From Nonomuraea solani (GTDB lineage Bacteria; Actinomycetota; Actinomycetes; Streptosporangiales; Streptosporangiaceae), in the NCBI RefSeq assembly GCF_900108335.1, contig NZ_FNVT01000005.1, forward strand, positions 496,001 to 560,000: a DNA stretch of 64,000 nt, in the 5' to 3' direction. Below the pieces are notes generated by a model. The model saw only the letters and a list, made by a program, of their open reading frames with translations. It had not been told where the DNA came from and ran no database searches. Numbering within the stretch: position 1 is the stretch's first letter; every line of letters begins with the position of its first letter. Both the position numbers and the translations under genes were made by a program. Shown piece by piece: positions 23,528-32,199 of the stretch.

Positions 23528-24444
23528 GAGGTCGCCAGGTTCACGCCGGCCCGGTCGAGCTTGTTGCCGGCCGTCCCCCACTTGTCCATGATCTTGGCGT
23601 AGGTGCCGTTGTCCATGAGCTTCTGGAAGCCGTCCTTGAGCACGTCGCGCAGCGGCGAGTCCTTGCCCACGACGGCCCCCTGGAAGAGGTCGTCGAACCC
23701 GTTGGCCTGCCCCTTCCCGGCGAGTTCGAGCTTGCCGCCCGCCTGGGCCACGAAGTACGTGAGCGGCGCCTGGGAGGAGAAGAACGCGTCCGCCCGCCCC
23801 GAGCTGACCGCCAGCACCGAGGTGGGCTGATCCTTGTACGACTGCACGGTGATCTTCGGCTTGCCCTCCTTCACGCAGGCCGCCGACCGACTCTTGATCA
23901 CCGCTTCGGCGGAGCCGCCGGCCATGACCGAGATCTTCAGCCCGCACGTGTCCGCCACGGAGCCGATCTTGTCCGGGTTGCCCTTGGGCACGGCGAAGAC
24001 CACGTACTCCTTGACCCAGTCCACGAAGTCGTTGTTCTTCTGCCGGTCGGCGAAGTCGCCCACGGGGCCGATGGCGAAGTCGTAGCGGCCGGAGGCGATG
24101 CCGGTCAGCGAGCTGGGCAGGCCGTCCACGGTGACGTGCTCGATCTTGACGCCGAGTAGCTGGCCGAGCGCCTCGGACATGTCGGCGGCGGCGCCGGTGA
24201 GGGACCTGCCGTCGGGCCCGGCGATCTCGTACGGCGGGAACGAGCCGTTGTTGACCGAGACCAGCTTCCCGGTCTGCCTGACCTTGTCCGGCAGGCGGTC
24301 GTGCAGCGCCTGGTCCTTGGTCTGGGCGGCGGCGGGCTGCCCGGCGGGGGTGTCCAGAACGCCCTCGGCCTCCTCCGGGTTGGCACCGCACCCGGCCAGC
24401 AGAAGAACGGCAACGGCAAGGGCGGCGGTCGCGTGCTTAGACAT
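23524..24444 (-). CDS. Amino-acid-type ABC transporter, substrate-binding lipoprotein
   Basis: The 306-residue protein has a lipoprotein signal peptide (hydrophobic 6-17, lipobox LAGC with C19) and a family-3 periplasmic-binding-protein fold: FPPYEIAGPDGRSLTGAAADMSEALGQLLGV, then LPSSLTGIASGRYDFAIG and later SSGRADAFFSSQAPLTYFV. It would capture a polar amino-acid-like ligand at the outer face of the membrane. Two cysteines in the domain (DTCGLKI, SAACVKEG) could form a disulfide. The start overlaps the nitrilase stop by eight bases, tying uptake to the intracellular hydrolase. Confidence 0.92.
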   Translation of the reverse strand: MSKHATAALAVAVLLLAGCGANPEEAEGVLDTPAGQPAAAQTKDQALHDRLPDKVRQTGKLVSVNNGSFPPYEIAGPDGRSLTGAAADMSEALGQLLGVKIEHVTVDGLPSSLTGIASGRYDFAIGPVGDFADRQKNNDFVDWVKEYVVFAVPKGNPDKIGSVADTCGLKISVMAGGSAEAVIKSRSAACVKEGKPKITVQSYKDQPTSVLAVSSGRADAFFSSQAPLTYFVAQAGGKLELAGKGQANGFDDLFQGAVVGKDSPLRDVLKDGFQKLMDNGTYAKIMDKWGTAGNKLDRAGVNLATS

Positions 24445-25237
24445 GTGGCTCCAATCGGGGGTCCACGGCGAAGCGCCGGTTCTCAAGGACGGGCAGGGTA
24501 CGGCGGGCGCTCGCGAGCTCGTCCGCCGACGCGCCGGCCCACAGCAGGCCGGGCGCGTCACCGAGGCGGGCACGGGCGATGCCGAGCGGATCGACGACCA
24601 TGCTCGCCCCGATGTTGCGGCGGCCACATTCGCCGGAGGCCGCCACGTAGCAGGTGTTCTCCAGGGCGCGGGCGGTCACCATGACCTCCCAGTGCCATTC
24701 CTTGGCCGGGCCGCGCACCCAGGCGGCGGGCACCGCCAGCACCTGGGCGCCCTGGTCGGCCAGGAGCCGGGCCAGCTCGGGGAAGCGCACGTCGTAGCAG
24801 GTCATCAGGCCGACCTTCCAGCCCGCGCAGTCGATCACGACGGGCGCGTTCGTGCCCGGGATCACGTTGTCGGACTCGCGGCGGCCGAAGGCGTCGTACA
24901 GGTGCAGCTTGGTGTACGTCGCCACGAGCTCCCCGCCCCTGGCCGCGACCAGGACGTTGGCCACCCGGCCGTCCTCCGCCGGGACGTGCACGCCGGCGAT
25001 CACGGTGGTCTCGGAGCCGCGCGTGCGCTCGACCAGGCCGCTGACGAACGGCCCGTCCAGCGGTTGCGCGGCCTCGCGGATGCGGGCGGGCTCGTCCACG
25101 AAGAGCGAGAGCGCCCCCTCGGGCAGGACCAGCAGGTCCGCCGCCCCGGCCACGGCCCCGTCGATGAGCTCCTGGCAGGTCTTGAGGTTGTCGGTCCAGT
25201 TCTCCGCGGAGGCGAACTGTCCTACGGCGATTCTCAT
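24437..25237 (-). CDS. Carbon-nitrogen hydrolase (nitrilase superfamily)
   Basis: The 266-residue cytosolic enzyme has the full Glu-Lys-Cys triad: E40 (VLPEGAL), K110 (YTKLHLYDAF) and C147 (MTCYDVRFPELARLL). This pattern is typical of omega-amidase-like or other small amidases rather than true nitrilases. It would release ammonia or an amine from the imported compound. ATG 25237 overlaps the upstream stop (ATGA), and its end overlaps the binding-protein start, so it sits in the middle of the coupled operon. Confidence 0.92.
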   Translation of the reverse strand: MRIAVGQFASAENWTDNLKTCQELIDGAVAGAADLLVLPEGALSLFVDEPARIREAAQPLDGPFVSGLVERTRGSETTVIAGVHVPAEDGRVANVLVAARGGELVATYTKLHLYDAFGRRESDNVIPGTNAPVVIDCAGWKVGLMTCYDVRFPELARLLADQGAQVLAVPAAWVRGPAKEWHWEVMVTARALENTCYVAASGECGRRNIGASMVVDPLGIARARLGDAPGLLWAGASADELASARRTLPVLENRRFAVDPRLEPHV

Positions 25238-26169
25238 GCGGCGAAGACCTCCTCGGCCTTGATCGGGCGGTTCGAGATTCCCTGGGCGTGCAGTTCCGCG
25301 CAGAAGGCCGCGGTCATGGCGGCGTTCTGGGCGGCGCCGTACGGCATCCAGTCCTGGCCGAACGTGCGGGCGGTGTCGGTCAGGTCGGCGAGCAGCCAGG
25401 GCGTGGTGTCGGTGAGCAGCCGCCGCCGGGCCAGCCAGTGCCGCTTGGAGCGGTCGAACAGGTCCAGCACGGCCCCGGGCAGCCCCGGGTCGCGCTCGAC
25501 GCTCTCGCGCTTGAGCGTCACCAGGTGGATGCCGGGGACGAACCCGGTCTGCTCGTAGTAGGCCCGCTCGGCGGCCCGGTGGTCGGGCAGCAGGTGGCGG
25601 AAGCGGCTGTCCGGGGTGAAGAACTCGGGGGGCATGAACGGGGTCATGATCGCGTCGTACCGGCCGCCGGCGAGCCCTTCGGTCAGGCCGTCGTCGGTGA
25701 GCGAGACGTTGCCGGGGAATGGCACGGGACCCACCCGGTCCTTGCCGGTCTCCCCGGCCACCAGGGGGCCGACCGTCCACTCGATGCCGGTCAGGTCCAC
25801 GCCGGCGGCCCTGAGCAGCGCCCGGGTCCAGGTGTTGCCGGAGTCCGGCCAGCCGGTGAGCCCGACGCGGGCGCCTTTCAGCTCCTCCAGCGCGGTCAGC
25901 CCGCTGTCGCGGCGGACGAGGAGGCAGCGGTGCCGGAAGCCGCGCATCACGAACACCGGCAGGCCCACCAGCCGGTCGTCGCCCGCGGCGCGGCCGAGCA
26001 CGTACCGGCTGAAGGAGGTCTCTCCTCCGTCCAGCTCCGACTCGCTCAGCACGTCGGGGGTGACGGCGCGGGATTCGAGCGTCAGCTCGAACCCGTCGGG
26101 CCGCACCTCCCCGGTCGCCACCGGCACGAGGTGGTCCCAGTCCCGCAACGCCAGACGAATATTCGCCAC
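25234..26169 (-). CDS. 4,5-dihydroxyphthalate decarboxylase-like / NMT1-like protein
   Basis: The 311-residue protein resembles 4,5-dihydroxyphthalate decarboxylases and the related NMT1/SsuA-like binding proteins: RDWDHLVPVATGEVRPDGFE, the motif DGGETSFSRYVLG, PVFVMRGFRHRCLLVRRDSGL and LKGARVGLTGWPDSGNTWTR. No signal peptide or lipobox is present, so a cytosolic enzyme is likelier than a transport receptor. The substrate is unknown. GTG 26169 follows GGGGG. It is the first gene of the operon, facing a MocR regulator across a 112-bp gap. Confidence 0.78.
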   Translation of the reverse strand: MANIRLALRDWDHLVPVATGEVRPDGFELTLESRAVTPDVLSESELDGGETSFSRYVLGRAAGDDRLVGLPVFVMRGFRHRCLLVRRDSGLTALEELKGARVGLTGWPDSGNTWTRALLRAAGVDLTGIEWTVGPLVAGETGKDRVGPVPFPGNVSLTDDGLTEGLAGGRYDAIMTPFMPPEFFTPDSRFRHLLPDHRAAERAYYEQTGFVPGIHLVTLKRESVERDPGLPGAVLDLFDRSKRHWLARRRLLTDTTPWLLADLTDTARTFGQDWMPYGAAQNAAMTAAFCAELHAQGISNRPIKAEEVFAA

Positions 26170-26244
26170 AAAACCCCCAAACAGCCTGAACTTGCCGTGA
26201 ATTGTCAAAAACCATATGTTCAGGCAGAAGAACCGCACAAGGAG

Positions 26245-26266
26245 ATCTTTGTTGCTGAACAAAGAT
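26245..26266. promoter_or_regulatory. Inverted repeat in the MocR/operon promoter gap
   Basis: ATCTTTGTT-GCTG-AACAAAGAT has perfect 9-bp arms and ends 15 bases before the MocR start. A second, looser pair, CCTGAAC (26185-26191) and GTTCAGG (26218-26224), brackets a minus-strand TTGACA box. These are candidate MocR binding sites controlling both directions. Confidence 0.55.
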
Positions 26267-26281
26267 TTACAGGGGGACAAA

Positions 26282-27637
26282 GTGGACGCGGCATGGCTGG
26301 CGCAGCGGATTGCGGACCCGAGCGCGCGCGGCATCGCCGCCGCCCTGACCGACCTGATCAGGGACGGTTCCGTGACGGCGCAGACCCGCCTGCCCACCGT
26401 GCGCGGCCTGGCCAGGGAGCTGCGGGTCAGCTCGGGAACGGTGGCGGAGGCCTGGTCGGAGCTGCGGCGGCACGGCATGATCCGCACCGACCGCCGCCGG
26501 GGCACGATCGTGCTCGGCCCGCCCGACGTGCCGCGCCCCATCCGGTACGAGCGCATCGGCCACTGGGGCGACCGCCTCGCGATCGACCTGACCATCGCCT
26601 CACCCGACGCGGCGCTGCTGCCCCCGCTGGAGTCCGCGCTGATCGCGGCCGCCTCCGCCGAAGGGCTGAACGACTACGCCCGCGAGACGATCACGCCCCG
26701 GCTGCGCGCCGCGGTCGAGCCCGGCTGGCCGTTCCCCGCGCGGGAGTGGCTGGCGGTCGGCGGCGGCTACGAGGGCGTCCAGCTCCTCTGCCAGACCACG
26801 GCCCTGCCCGGTGAGCGGATCGCGATCGAGGAGCCGACCGCGGCCCGGCTGCTGGACATCCTGGAGACGATCGGCGTGCGGATCATCCCGGTCGCCTGCG
26901 ACGAGAACGGCCCGATCCCGGCCGCGCTGGACAGGGCGCTGCGGGCCAGGCCCGTGGCGTTCGTCTACCAGCCGCGCGGCCAGTCGCCGTGTGGCCACGC
27001 CGTCACGCCGGAGCGCTCGGCGGAGCTGGCGGCGCTGCTGGAGCCCACCACGACGCTGATCGTCGAGGACGACGGGATCGGCGAGCTGTCGGTCTCGCCG
27101 ATGGTCAGCATGGGGACGCGGTTTCCCGGCCGTACGGTGCTGGTCCGGTCGTACTCCAAGTCACACGGCCCCGACCTGCGCATCGCGGTCATGGGCGGCG
27201 CGGCGGACGCGGTGGAACGGGTGCGCGTGCTGCGCAGCTTCGGCACCGGCTGGACCAGCCGCATCCTCCAGGACACCCTCGCGCACCTGCTCGGCGACGC
27301 CGGCGCGCGTGAGACCGTCACGCGCGCCCGCGGCGTCTACGCCGAGCGCCGCGCCCGGCTGGCCGCGGAGCTGGCCGCACGCGGCGTGCGCACCGGTGGC
27401 AGGGACGGCCTGGTGCTGTGGGTGCCGGTGCGCGACGAGCCCGCGGCCCTGGTGACGCTGGCCGCGCACGGGATCTCGGTGGCGCCGGGCAGCCGCTACG
27501 TGATCGGCCCGGCGCCCTCCGCCCACCTGCGGCTGGCCACCGCCAGGCTCACCGACGACCCGGCCGAGCTGGCTGCCCTGGCCGACGTGATCGCCCTGGC
27601 GGCGACGGGTTCAGCTCCCCCTAGCGCCGCGACTTGA
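26282..27637 (+). CDS. MocR-type regulator (GntR helix-turn-helix fused to aminotransferase fold)
   Basis: The 451-residue protein has an N-terminal GntR winged helix (about 1-75: TRLPTVRGLARELRVSSGTVAEAWSELRRHGMI) and a fold-type I aminotransferase-like domain (about 90-440) with the PLP lysine in VRSYSKSHG (K293) and the DDGIGELS region. MocR proteins sense PLP-linked amino compounds rather than catalyse. GTG 26282 is chosen because AGGGGGA lies five bases upstream; an ATG at 26216 would put a perfect inverted repeat inside the gene. It most likely controls the divergent uptake/hydrolase operon. Confidence 0.9.
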   Translation: MDAAWLAQRIADPSARGIAAALTDLIRDGSVTAQTRLPTVRGLARELRVSSGTVAEAWSELRRHGMIRTDRRRGTIVLGPPDVPRPIRYERIGHWGDRLAIDLTIASPDAALLPPLESALIAAASAEGLNDYARETITPRLRAAVEPGWPFPAREWLAVGGGYEGVQLLCQTTALPGERIAIEEPTAARLLDILETIGVRIIPVACDENGPIPAALDRALRARPVAFVYQPRGQSPCGHAVTPERSAELAALLEPTTTLIVEDDGIGELSVSPMVSMGTRFPGRTVLVRSYSKSHGPDLRIAVMGGAADAVERVRVLRSFGTGWTSRILQDTLAHLLGDAGARETVTRARGVYAERRARLAAELAARGVRTGGRDGLVLWVPVRDEPAALVTLAAHGISVAPGSRYVIGPAPSAHLRLATARLTDDPAELAALADVIALAATGSAPPSAAT

Positions 27638-28655
27638 TGCCGGTGATGCGGCGGAACACGTCCCACCAGAACGGCGCCCCGAACAGCAGCGCCACATACG
27701 TCAACAGGAACCCGGGCCAGTGGCTCGGCGTGCTGACCCGGTCCCACCACATGCCGCCGTTCCAGAGCACGGAGGGGTCGCCCTCGGCCGGGATCGACAC
27801 GCTGACCATCGCCTGCCCCATCATCTTGACCAGGGCCGGCTGGCTGAGCGTCTCGGTGACGCACGGCACCGGGTCGCCGCCCGTGCACCGCGCCTTCAGC
27901 TCGTCGTACGCGTCCGGCCCCGCCTCCGCCACGGCCGCCACCGAGGCGCGGAAGGCGTTGTCGCGCAGCAGCGTCTTGGCGTACTCCAGGCCGTCCATCG
28001 AGAACAGCAGCGTCACCACGACGCCGAGCACCGCCAGGACCCACTTGACGTAGCGCTTGTACAGCATCGACAGCCGCTGCATCTCCCCGTCGAACCAGCT
28101 CTCCACGCCCTGGCGGAACCGTTCGAGGTCGCGCTGCGAGGTCTCCCAGATGCCCTTGAGCGGGCCGTACAGGGGGCTGTCGATCTGCTGGAGTTTGCCG
28201 AGAAAGTGCTCGACGTCCCCGTTGCCGGCGGAGGCCATCTCCATCACCGCGACCGCGAAGCGCCCCGGCGGGAGGTTGGCGATGCTGGTCCGGCCGCGCT
28301 TGGCGTGGTCGATCTCCTGGATCCGCTCGTAGAGCAGCTTGATCATGGAGTCGCTCGCCTTGGCCTCGGGCTCGGGCATCTTGCCCGGCTCGGAGGGGGC
28401 GGGCCGGTCGCTGTGCCGGGGGCGCGGATCGCGCAGGAACGGCAGCACCCTGAACACGTCGGTCACCTTGGCCGGCAGCCACGAGCCCGTCTTCGCGTCG
28501 GCGCCGTCCAGAGTGTCCCTGAGGTAGGCCCACAGGAACTTGCTCCGGATGGAGAGCAGCCGGACGAACGCCTCGTTGAGCCCGCTGACCAGCAGCGACA
28601 GCAGCAGGAACGACACCACCAGGCCGAGGGCCAGATCCACATATACGGATAACAC
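27621..28655 (-). CDS. Three-helix membrane protein, function unknown
   Basis: About 344 residues. Helix 1 near the N-terminus (DLALGLVVSFLLLSLLVSGLN), a soluble part of about 150 residues, helix 2 (VKWVLAVLGVVVTLLF), a loop with two cysteines (ARCTGGDPVPC) and a C-terminal helix (GFLLTYVALLFGAPFWWDVF). The stretch EAFVRLLSIRSKFLWAYLRDTL after helix 1 is typical of a widespread uncharacterised bacterial family. It lies downstream of glnE in the same direction and could be co-transcribed with it. In-frame GTG starts at 28670 and 28640 are alternatives. It overlaps the mocR end by 17 bases. Confidence 0.7.
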   Translation of the reverse strand: MLSVYVDLALGLVVSFLLLSLLVSGLNEAFVRLLSIRSKFLWAYLRDTLDGADAKTGSWLPAKVTDVFRVLPFLRDPRPRHSDRPAPSEPGKMPEPEAKASDSMIKLLYERIQEIDHAKRGRTSIANLPPGRFAVAVMEMASAGNGDVEHFLGKLQQIDSPLYGPLKGIWETSQRDLERFRQGVESWFDGEMQRLSMLYKRYVKWVLAVLGVVVTLLFSMDGLEYAKTLLRDNAFRASVAAVAEAGPDAYDELKARCTGGDPVPCVTETLSQPALVKMMGQAMVSVSIPAEGDPSVLWNGGMWWDRVSTPSHWPGFLLTYVALLFGAPFWWDVFRRITGIKSRR

Positions 28656-28680
28656 CGCGCTTTGATACACCCGCGCGGTG
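28653..28680. promoter_or_regulatory. Inverted repeat between glnE and the membrane-protein gene
   Basis: CACCGCGC and GCGCGGTG are perfect 8-bp arms around a 12-bp AT-rich centre. It sits just past the glnE stop and at the start of the next gene, so it may be an operator or an attenuating hairpin. No U-tract follows. Confidence 0.4.
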
Positions 28681-28696
28681 TTACCGCGCAATGTCG

Positions 28697-31618
28697 TCAG
28701 GCACCGTAGAAGACCCGGTCCACCACTTTCCGCGCCCGGCGGGTCACCCGCCGGTAGTCGTCGAGGAAGTCTTCGGAGCCGTCGGGCGGGTAGCCCAGAG
28801 TCTGCGCGATCAGCCGGCGCTCCCCCGAATCGGCCGGCACGCTGTCGCCCGGCCGGCCCTTGACCAGCATGATCGCGTCGCGGATGCGGGAGGCGCAGCG
28901 CCACGCCTCGGCCAGCACCGCCTCGTCGGCCGGGGCCAGGAGCCCTTCGGCCACGGCCGCGCGCAGCGCCTCCAGGGTGCGGGTGGTGCGCAGCGACCGC
29001 ACCGTGCCCGCGTAGCGGAGCTGCAGGAGCTGCGCCACCCACTCCACGTCGGACAGCCCGCCGGGGCCCAGCTTGGTGTGCAGGGCGGGGTCGGCGCCGC
29101 GCGGCAGCCGCTCGGCCTCCATGCGGGCCTTGATCCGCCTGATCTCGCGTACGGCGTCGTCGGGCAGCCCGCCGGCCGGGTAGCGCAGCCGGTCGATCAT
29201 CGAGGTGAACTCCGCGCCCAGCGCCGGATCGCCGGCCGAGAAGCGGGCCCGCAGCAGCGCCTGCGACTCCCACGGCGACGACCAGCGCGAATAGTAGGCG
29301 CGGTAGGAGGCCAGCGTGCGCACCAGCGGGCCCTGCCGCCCCTCGGGCCGCAGGTCGGGGTCGATGATCAGGGGCGGGTCGGGGGCGGGCAGCGAGAGCA
29401 GCCTGCGCACCTCGTTGGCCACGGTGTAGGCGGCGTCGGTGGCCTCGCGCTCGTCCACGCCCGGCCGGGGCGAGTGCACGAACACGACGTCGGCGTCGCT
29501 GGCGTAGGAGCACTCCATGCCGCCCAGCCGGCCCATGGCGATGATCGCGAACGAGGTCAGGTGCCCGGCCCTGCTGAGCGCGGCGTCGAGCGCGGCCTGC
29601 AGGGTGACGTCGGTGAGCTGGGACAGGGCGCCGCCGACGGTCTCGATGTCGATGAGCCGGAAGATGTCGGCCACGGCCGTGCGGAACAGCTCCTTGCGCC
29701 GCAGCGCCCGCACCGCGGTGACGGCGCTCTCGGGGTTGTCCGCGTGCCGGGAGACGGCGGCCGACGCCTCGCCGAGCAGGGACTCCACCGGGCGTACGGC
29801 CAGCTCGGCGTCGGAGCCGAGCATCGCGACCGCGTCGGGGGCGTGCATGAGCAGGCCGGTGGCGTAGCGGCCGGTGCCGAGCACGCGGGCCATCCTGGAC
29901 GCGACGGCGGTCTCGTCGCGCAGCAGCCGCAGGTACCACGGGGTGCTGCCCAGTTTGTCGCTGACCTGCCGGAACCCGAGCAGCGCCGCGTCCGGGTCGG
30001 GCGTGTCGGCGAACCAGCCCAGCATGACCGGCAGCAGTGTGCGCTGGATCGCCGCCCGCCTGGACACCCCCGTCGACAGGTTGGCGATGTGGCGCAGCGC
30101 CCCGGCGGGATCGACGTAGCCGAGCGCTTCGAGCCTGGCCTTGGCCGCCGTCGCCGACAGCCGCGCCTCCGACTCCTGCAGCCGCGACACCGCCTGCAGC
30201 AGCGGCCGGTAGAACAGCTTCTCGTGCAGCCGCCGCGCCTCCATGGCGTGCCGCCGCCACCGCGCGGTGAACTCCCCCACCGGGTCGGCCTGCATCCCGA
30301 GCGCCCGCCCCAGCCGCCGCAGGTCGTCGTCGCCGGTGGGCAGCACGTGGGTGCGCCGCAGCCGGTGGAGCTGCAGCAGGTGCTCGACCTGGCGCAGGAA
30401 CGTGTACGCCTCCGCCAGCCCGCGCGAGTCGTCGCGCCCCACATAGCCGCCCCGGGAGAGCGCGGCCAGGGCCGGCAACGTGGCCTTGCGCCGCAGCAGC
30501 GGGTCGAGCCGCCCGTGCACGAGCTGCAGCAACTGCACCGCGAACTCGATGTCGCGCAGCCCGCCCGGCCCCAGCTTGAGCTGACGTTCGCCCTCGGCGC
30601 GCACGTGCGTCTCGACCCGGCGGCGCATCGCCTGCACGTCTTCGACGAAGTGATCGCGGGTGGCCGCCGACCACACCATCTCGTTGACGGCCTCGACGTA
30701 GGCGGCGCCCAGCTCCAGGTCGCCCGCGACGGGCCTGGCCTTGAGCAGCGCCTGGAACTCCCACGTCTTGGCCCAGCGCCGGTAGTAGGCCAGGTGGCTG
30801 GTGAGCGTGCGCACCAGCGGCCCGGAGCGGCCTTCGGGGCGCAGCCCGGCGTCCACCTCCCACAACGACCCTTCGGGGGTGGTCGCGGTGCAGGCCCGCA
30901 TCATGGCCTGGGCCAGCCGGGTGGCCGCGCGCAGCGCCTTGGCCTCGTCGGCGCCCTCTCTCGGCTCGGCGACGAAGATCACGTCGACGTCGCTGATGTA
31001 GTTGAGCTCCCTGGCGCCGCACTTGCCCATGCCGATGACCGCGAGCCGTACGTCGCCGGCCTCGCACTCCGTGCGGGCGATCGCGAGCGCGGCCTCCAGC
31101 GCGGCGCCGGCGAGGTCGGACAGCTCGGCGGTGACCTCGCCCAGCGTGACCTCGCCGGTGAGGTCACGCGCGGCCAGGTGCAGCAGCATCCCCCGGTACG
31201 CCACCCGCAGCGCCACCAACGGGTCCGGCCCTTCGGCGCGCGACTCGGGCTCCTCGGGTGCGGCGCCGACGGCCCGCAGCAGCGCGGCCCTGGGCTCACC
31301 GAGGCGCGGTTCGGCCAGCAGGGCCACCTGGCCGGGGTGGCGCACGAGGTGCTCGCCGAGTGCGGCGCTGACGCCGAGCACGGCCAGGAGCCGGGACCGG
31401 AGCCGCTCGTCGTGGCGCAGGGTGTCGAGTACGGCCGGTTCGCGCTCGATCAGGCGGGTCAGGGAGACCAGCGCCTGATCGGGATCGGCCACCTTGACCA
31501 GGGATTCCAGCAGGTCGTCGAGGTCGGCGCCGGCGGTGCCGACGAGCCGGGCGGCCCTGGCGCCGTCGGCGAAACCGAGTTTGGCGAGCCGCGCGGCGGT
31601 GGATTCGATCCTGGGCAC
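28697..31618 (-). CDS. glnE: Bifunctional glutamine synthetase adenylyltransferase/deadenylase
   Basis: GlnE adds AMP to, and removes it from, the tyrosine of type I glutamine synthetase. The 973-residue protein contains two nucleotidyltransferase domains: the N-terminal deadenylase-type (GMGKCGARELNYISDVDVIF, about residues 180-200) and the C-terminal adenylyltransferase (AMGRLGGMECSYASDADVVF), each followed by the GIn-synthetase adenylyltransferase helical region. Both SD(V/A)D metal motifs are intact. Its substrate tyrosine is present in GlnA (Y402). GTG 31618 follows GGAGGG almost without spacing. In Mycobacterium and Streptomyces glnE also lies close to glnA and glnA2. Confidence 0.96.
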   Translation of the reverse strand: MPRIESTAARLAKLGFADGARAARLVGTAGADLDDLLESLVKVADPDQALVSLTRLIEREPAVLDTLRHDERLRSRLLAVLGVSAALGEHLVRHPGQVALLAEPRLGEPRAALLRAVGAAPEEPESRAEGPDPLVALRVAYRGMLLHLAARDLTGEVTLGEVTAELSDLAGAALEAALAIARTECEAGDVRLAVIGMGKCGARELNYISDVDVIFVAEPREGADEAKALRAATRLAQAMMRACTATTPEGSLWEVDAGLRPEGRSGPLVRTLTSHLAYYRRWAKTWEFQALLKARPVAGDLELGAAYVEAVNEMVWSAATRDHFVEDVQAMRRRVETHVRAEGERQLKLGPGGLRDIEFAVQLLQLVHGRLDPLLRRKATLPALAALSRGGYVGRDDSRGLAEAYTFLRQVEHLLQLHRLRRTHVLPTGDDDLRRLGRALGMQADPVGEFTARWRRHAMEARRLHEKLFYRPLLQAVSRLQESEARLSATAAKARLEALGYVDPAGALRHIANLSTGVSRRAAIQRTLLPVMLGWFADTPDPDAALLGFRQVSDKLGSTPWYLRLLRDETAVASRMARVLGTGRYATGLLMHAPDAVAMLGSDAELAVRPVESLLGEASAAVSRHADNPESAVTAVRALRRKELFRTAVADIFRLIDIETVGGALSQLTDVTLQAALDAALSRAGHLTSFAIIAMGRLGGMECSYASDADVVFVHSPRPGVDEREATDAAYTVANEVRRLLSLPAPDPPLIIDPDLRPEGRQGPLVRTLASYRAYYSRWSSPWESQALLRARFSAGDPALGAEFTSMIDRLRYPAGGLPDDAVREIRRIKARMEAERLPRGADPALHTKLGPGGLSDVEWVAQLLQLRYAGTVRSLRTTRTLEALRAAVAEGLLAPADEAVLAEAWRCASRIRDAIMLVKGRPGDSVPADSGERRLIAQTLGYPPDGSEDFLDDYRRVTRRARKVVDRVFYGA

Positions 31619-31661
31619 CCCTCCATCTTGACAGCTCTCTCCCGGTTCGCCGTAGCATGAG

Positions 31662-31677
31662 AACGCAACGTTGCGTT
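31662..31677. promoter_or_regulatory. 16-bp palindrome upstream of the HXXEE gene
   Basis: AACGCAACGTTGCGTT is a perfect palindrome located just after a TAGCAT -10-like box and 21 bases before ATG 31699. A repressor site at the transcription start is the simplest reading; no linked regulator is evident. Confidence 0.5.
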
Positions 31678-31698
31678 GCGTTTTGGGAGGAGGCGGGG

Positions 31699-32199
31699 AT
31701 GGTTCCGGCGACGGTGACGTGGGGGCTGCTGGCCGCGTGGGCGGTGCACGACGCGGAGGAGCTGGCGACCATGGCCGGCTGGGCGCGCAGGGCCCGGCCC
31801 CGGCTGGAGGAGCGGTGGCCTGGGGTGCCGTGGGAGCGGCTGGAGGTCTCGCAGCGGCACGTGAACGTGGCCATCGGGCTGATGGGCGGGGTCATGGCCG
31901 GGGCGGCGGCGCTGGGGGCGCGTACGGGCGGGCGGAGCGCGGTGTTCCAGGCGGTGCTGGCCGGGTTCGGGCTGCACGGGGCGGGGCATCTGGCGCAGGC
32001 CGCGGTGACGCGCGGATACACGCCGGGGGCGGTGACCGCGCCCCTGGTCGTGATCCCCTACTCGGTGTGGGCGTGGCGGCGGCTACGCGCGGAGGGCGTG
32101 CCGACGCGGGCCGAGCCCGCGAGCCTGCTGGCACTCCCGCTGGTGCTGGGAGCGGTGCACGCGGCCGCCCACCGCATCACCCGGCGGCGCCGGTCCTGA
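31699..32199 (+). CDS. HXXEE-domain membrane protein
   Basis: The 166-residue protein begins MVPATVTWGLLAAWAVHDAEELATMAGW and contains the HDAEE signature (HxxEE) that names the family, then about four hydrophobic helices with a second conserved histidine in GLHGAGHLAQAA. The function of HXXEE proteins is unknown. ATG 31699 follows GGGAGGAGG; an upstream in-frame ATG at 31657 would place a perfect palindrome in the coding region. It converges on the amidotransferase gene with a 23-base overlap. Confidence 0.85.
   Translation: MVPATVTWGLLAAWAVHDAEELATMAGWARRARPRLEERWPGVPWERLEVSQRHVNVAIGLMGGVMAGAAALGARTGGRSAVFQAVLAGFGLHGAGHLAQAAVTRGYTPGAVTAPLVVIPYSVWAWRRLRAEGVPTRAEPASLLALPLVLGAVHAAAHRITRRRRS

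Noticed and set aside
26216..26281. Earlier start of the MocR gene at ATG 26216
   Set aside because: It would encode an unrelated basic stretch, run through a perfect inverted repeat and lacks a ribosome site, whereas GTG 26282 has a strong one.
28691..31660. Plus-strand open frame of 989 residues opposite glnE
   Set aside because: It mirrors glnE codons and shows repetitive Arg/Gly/Val composition without motifs, while glnE is complete with two nucleotidyltransferase sites.
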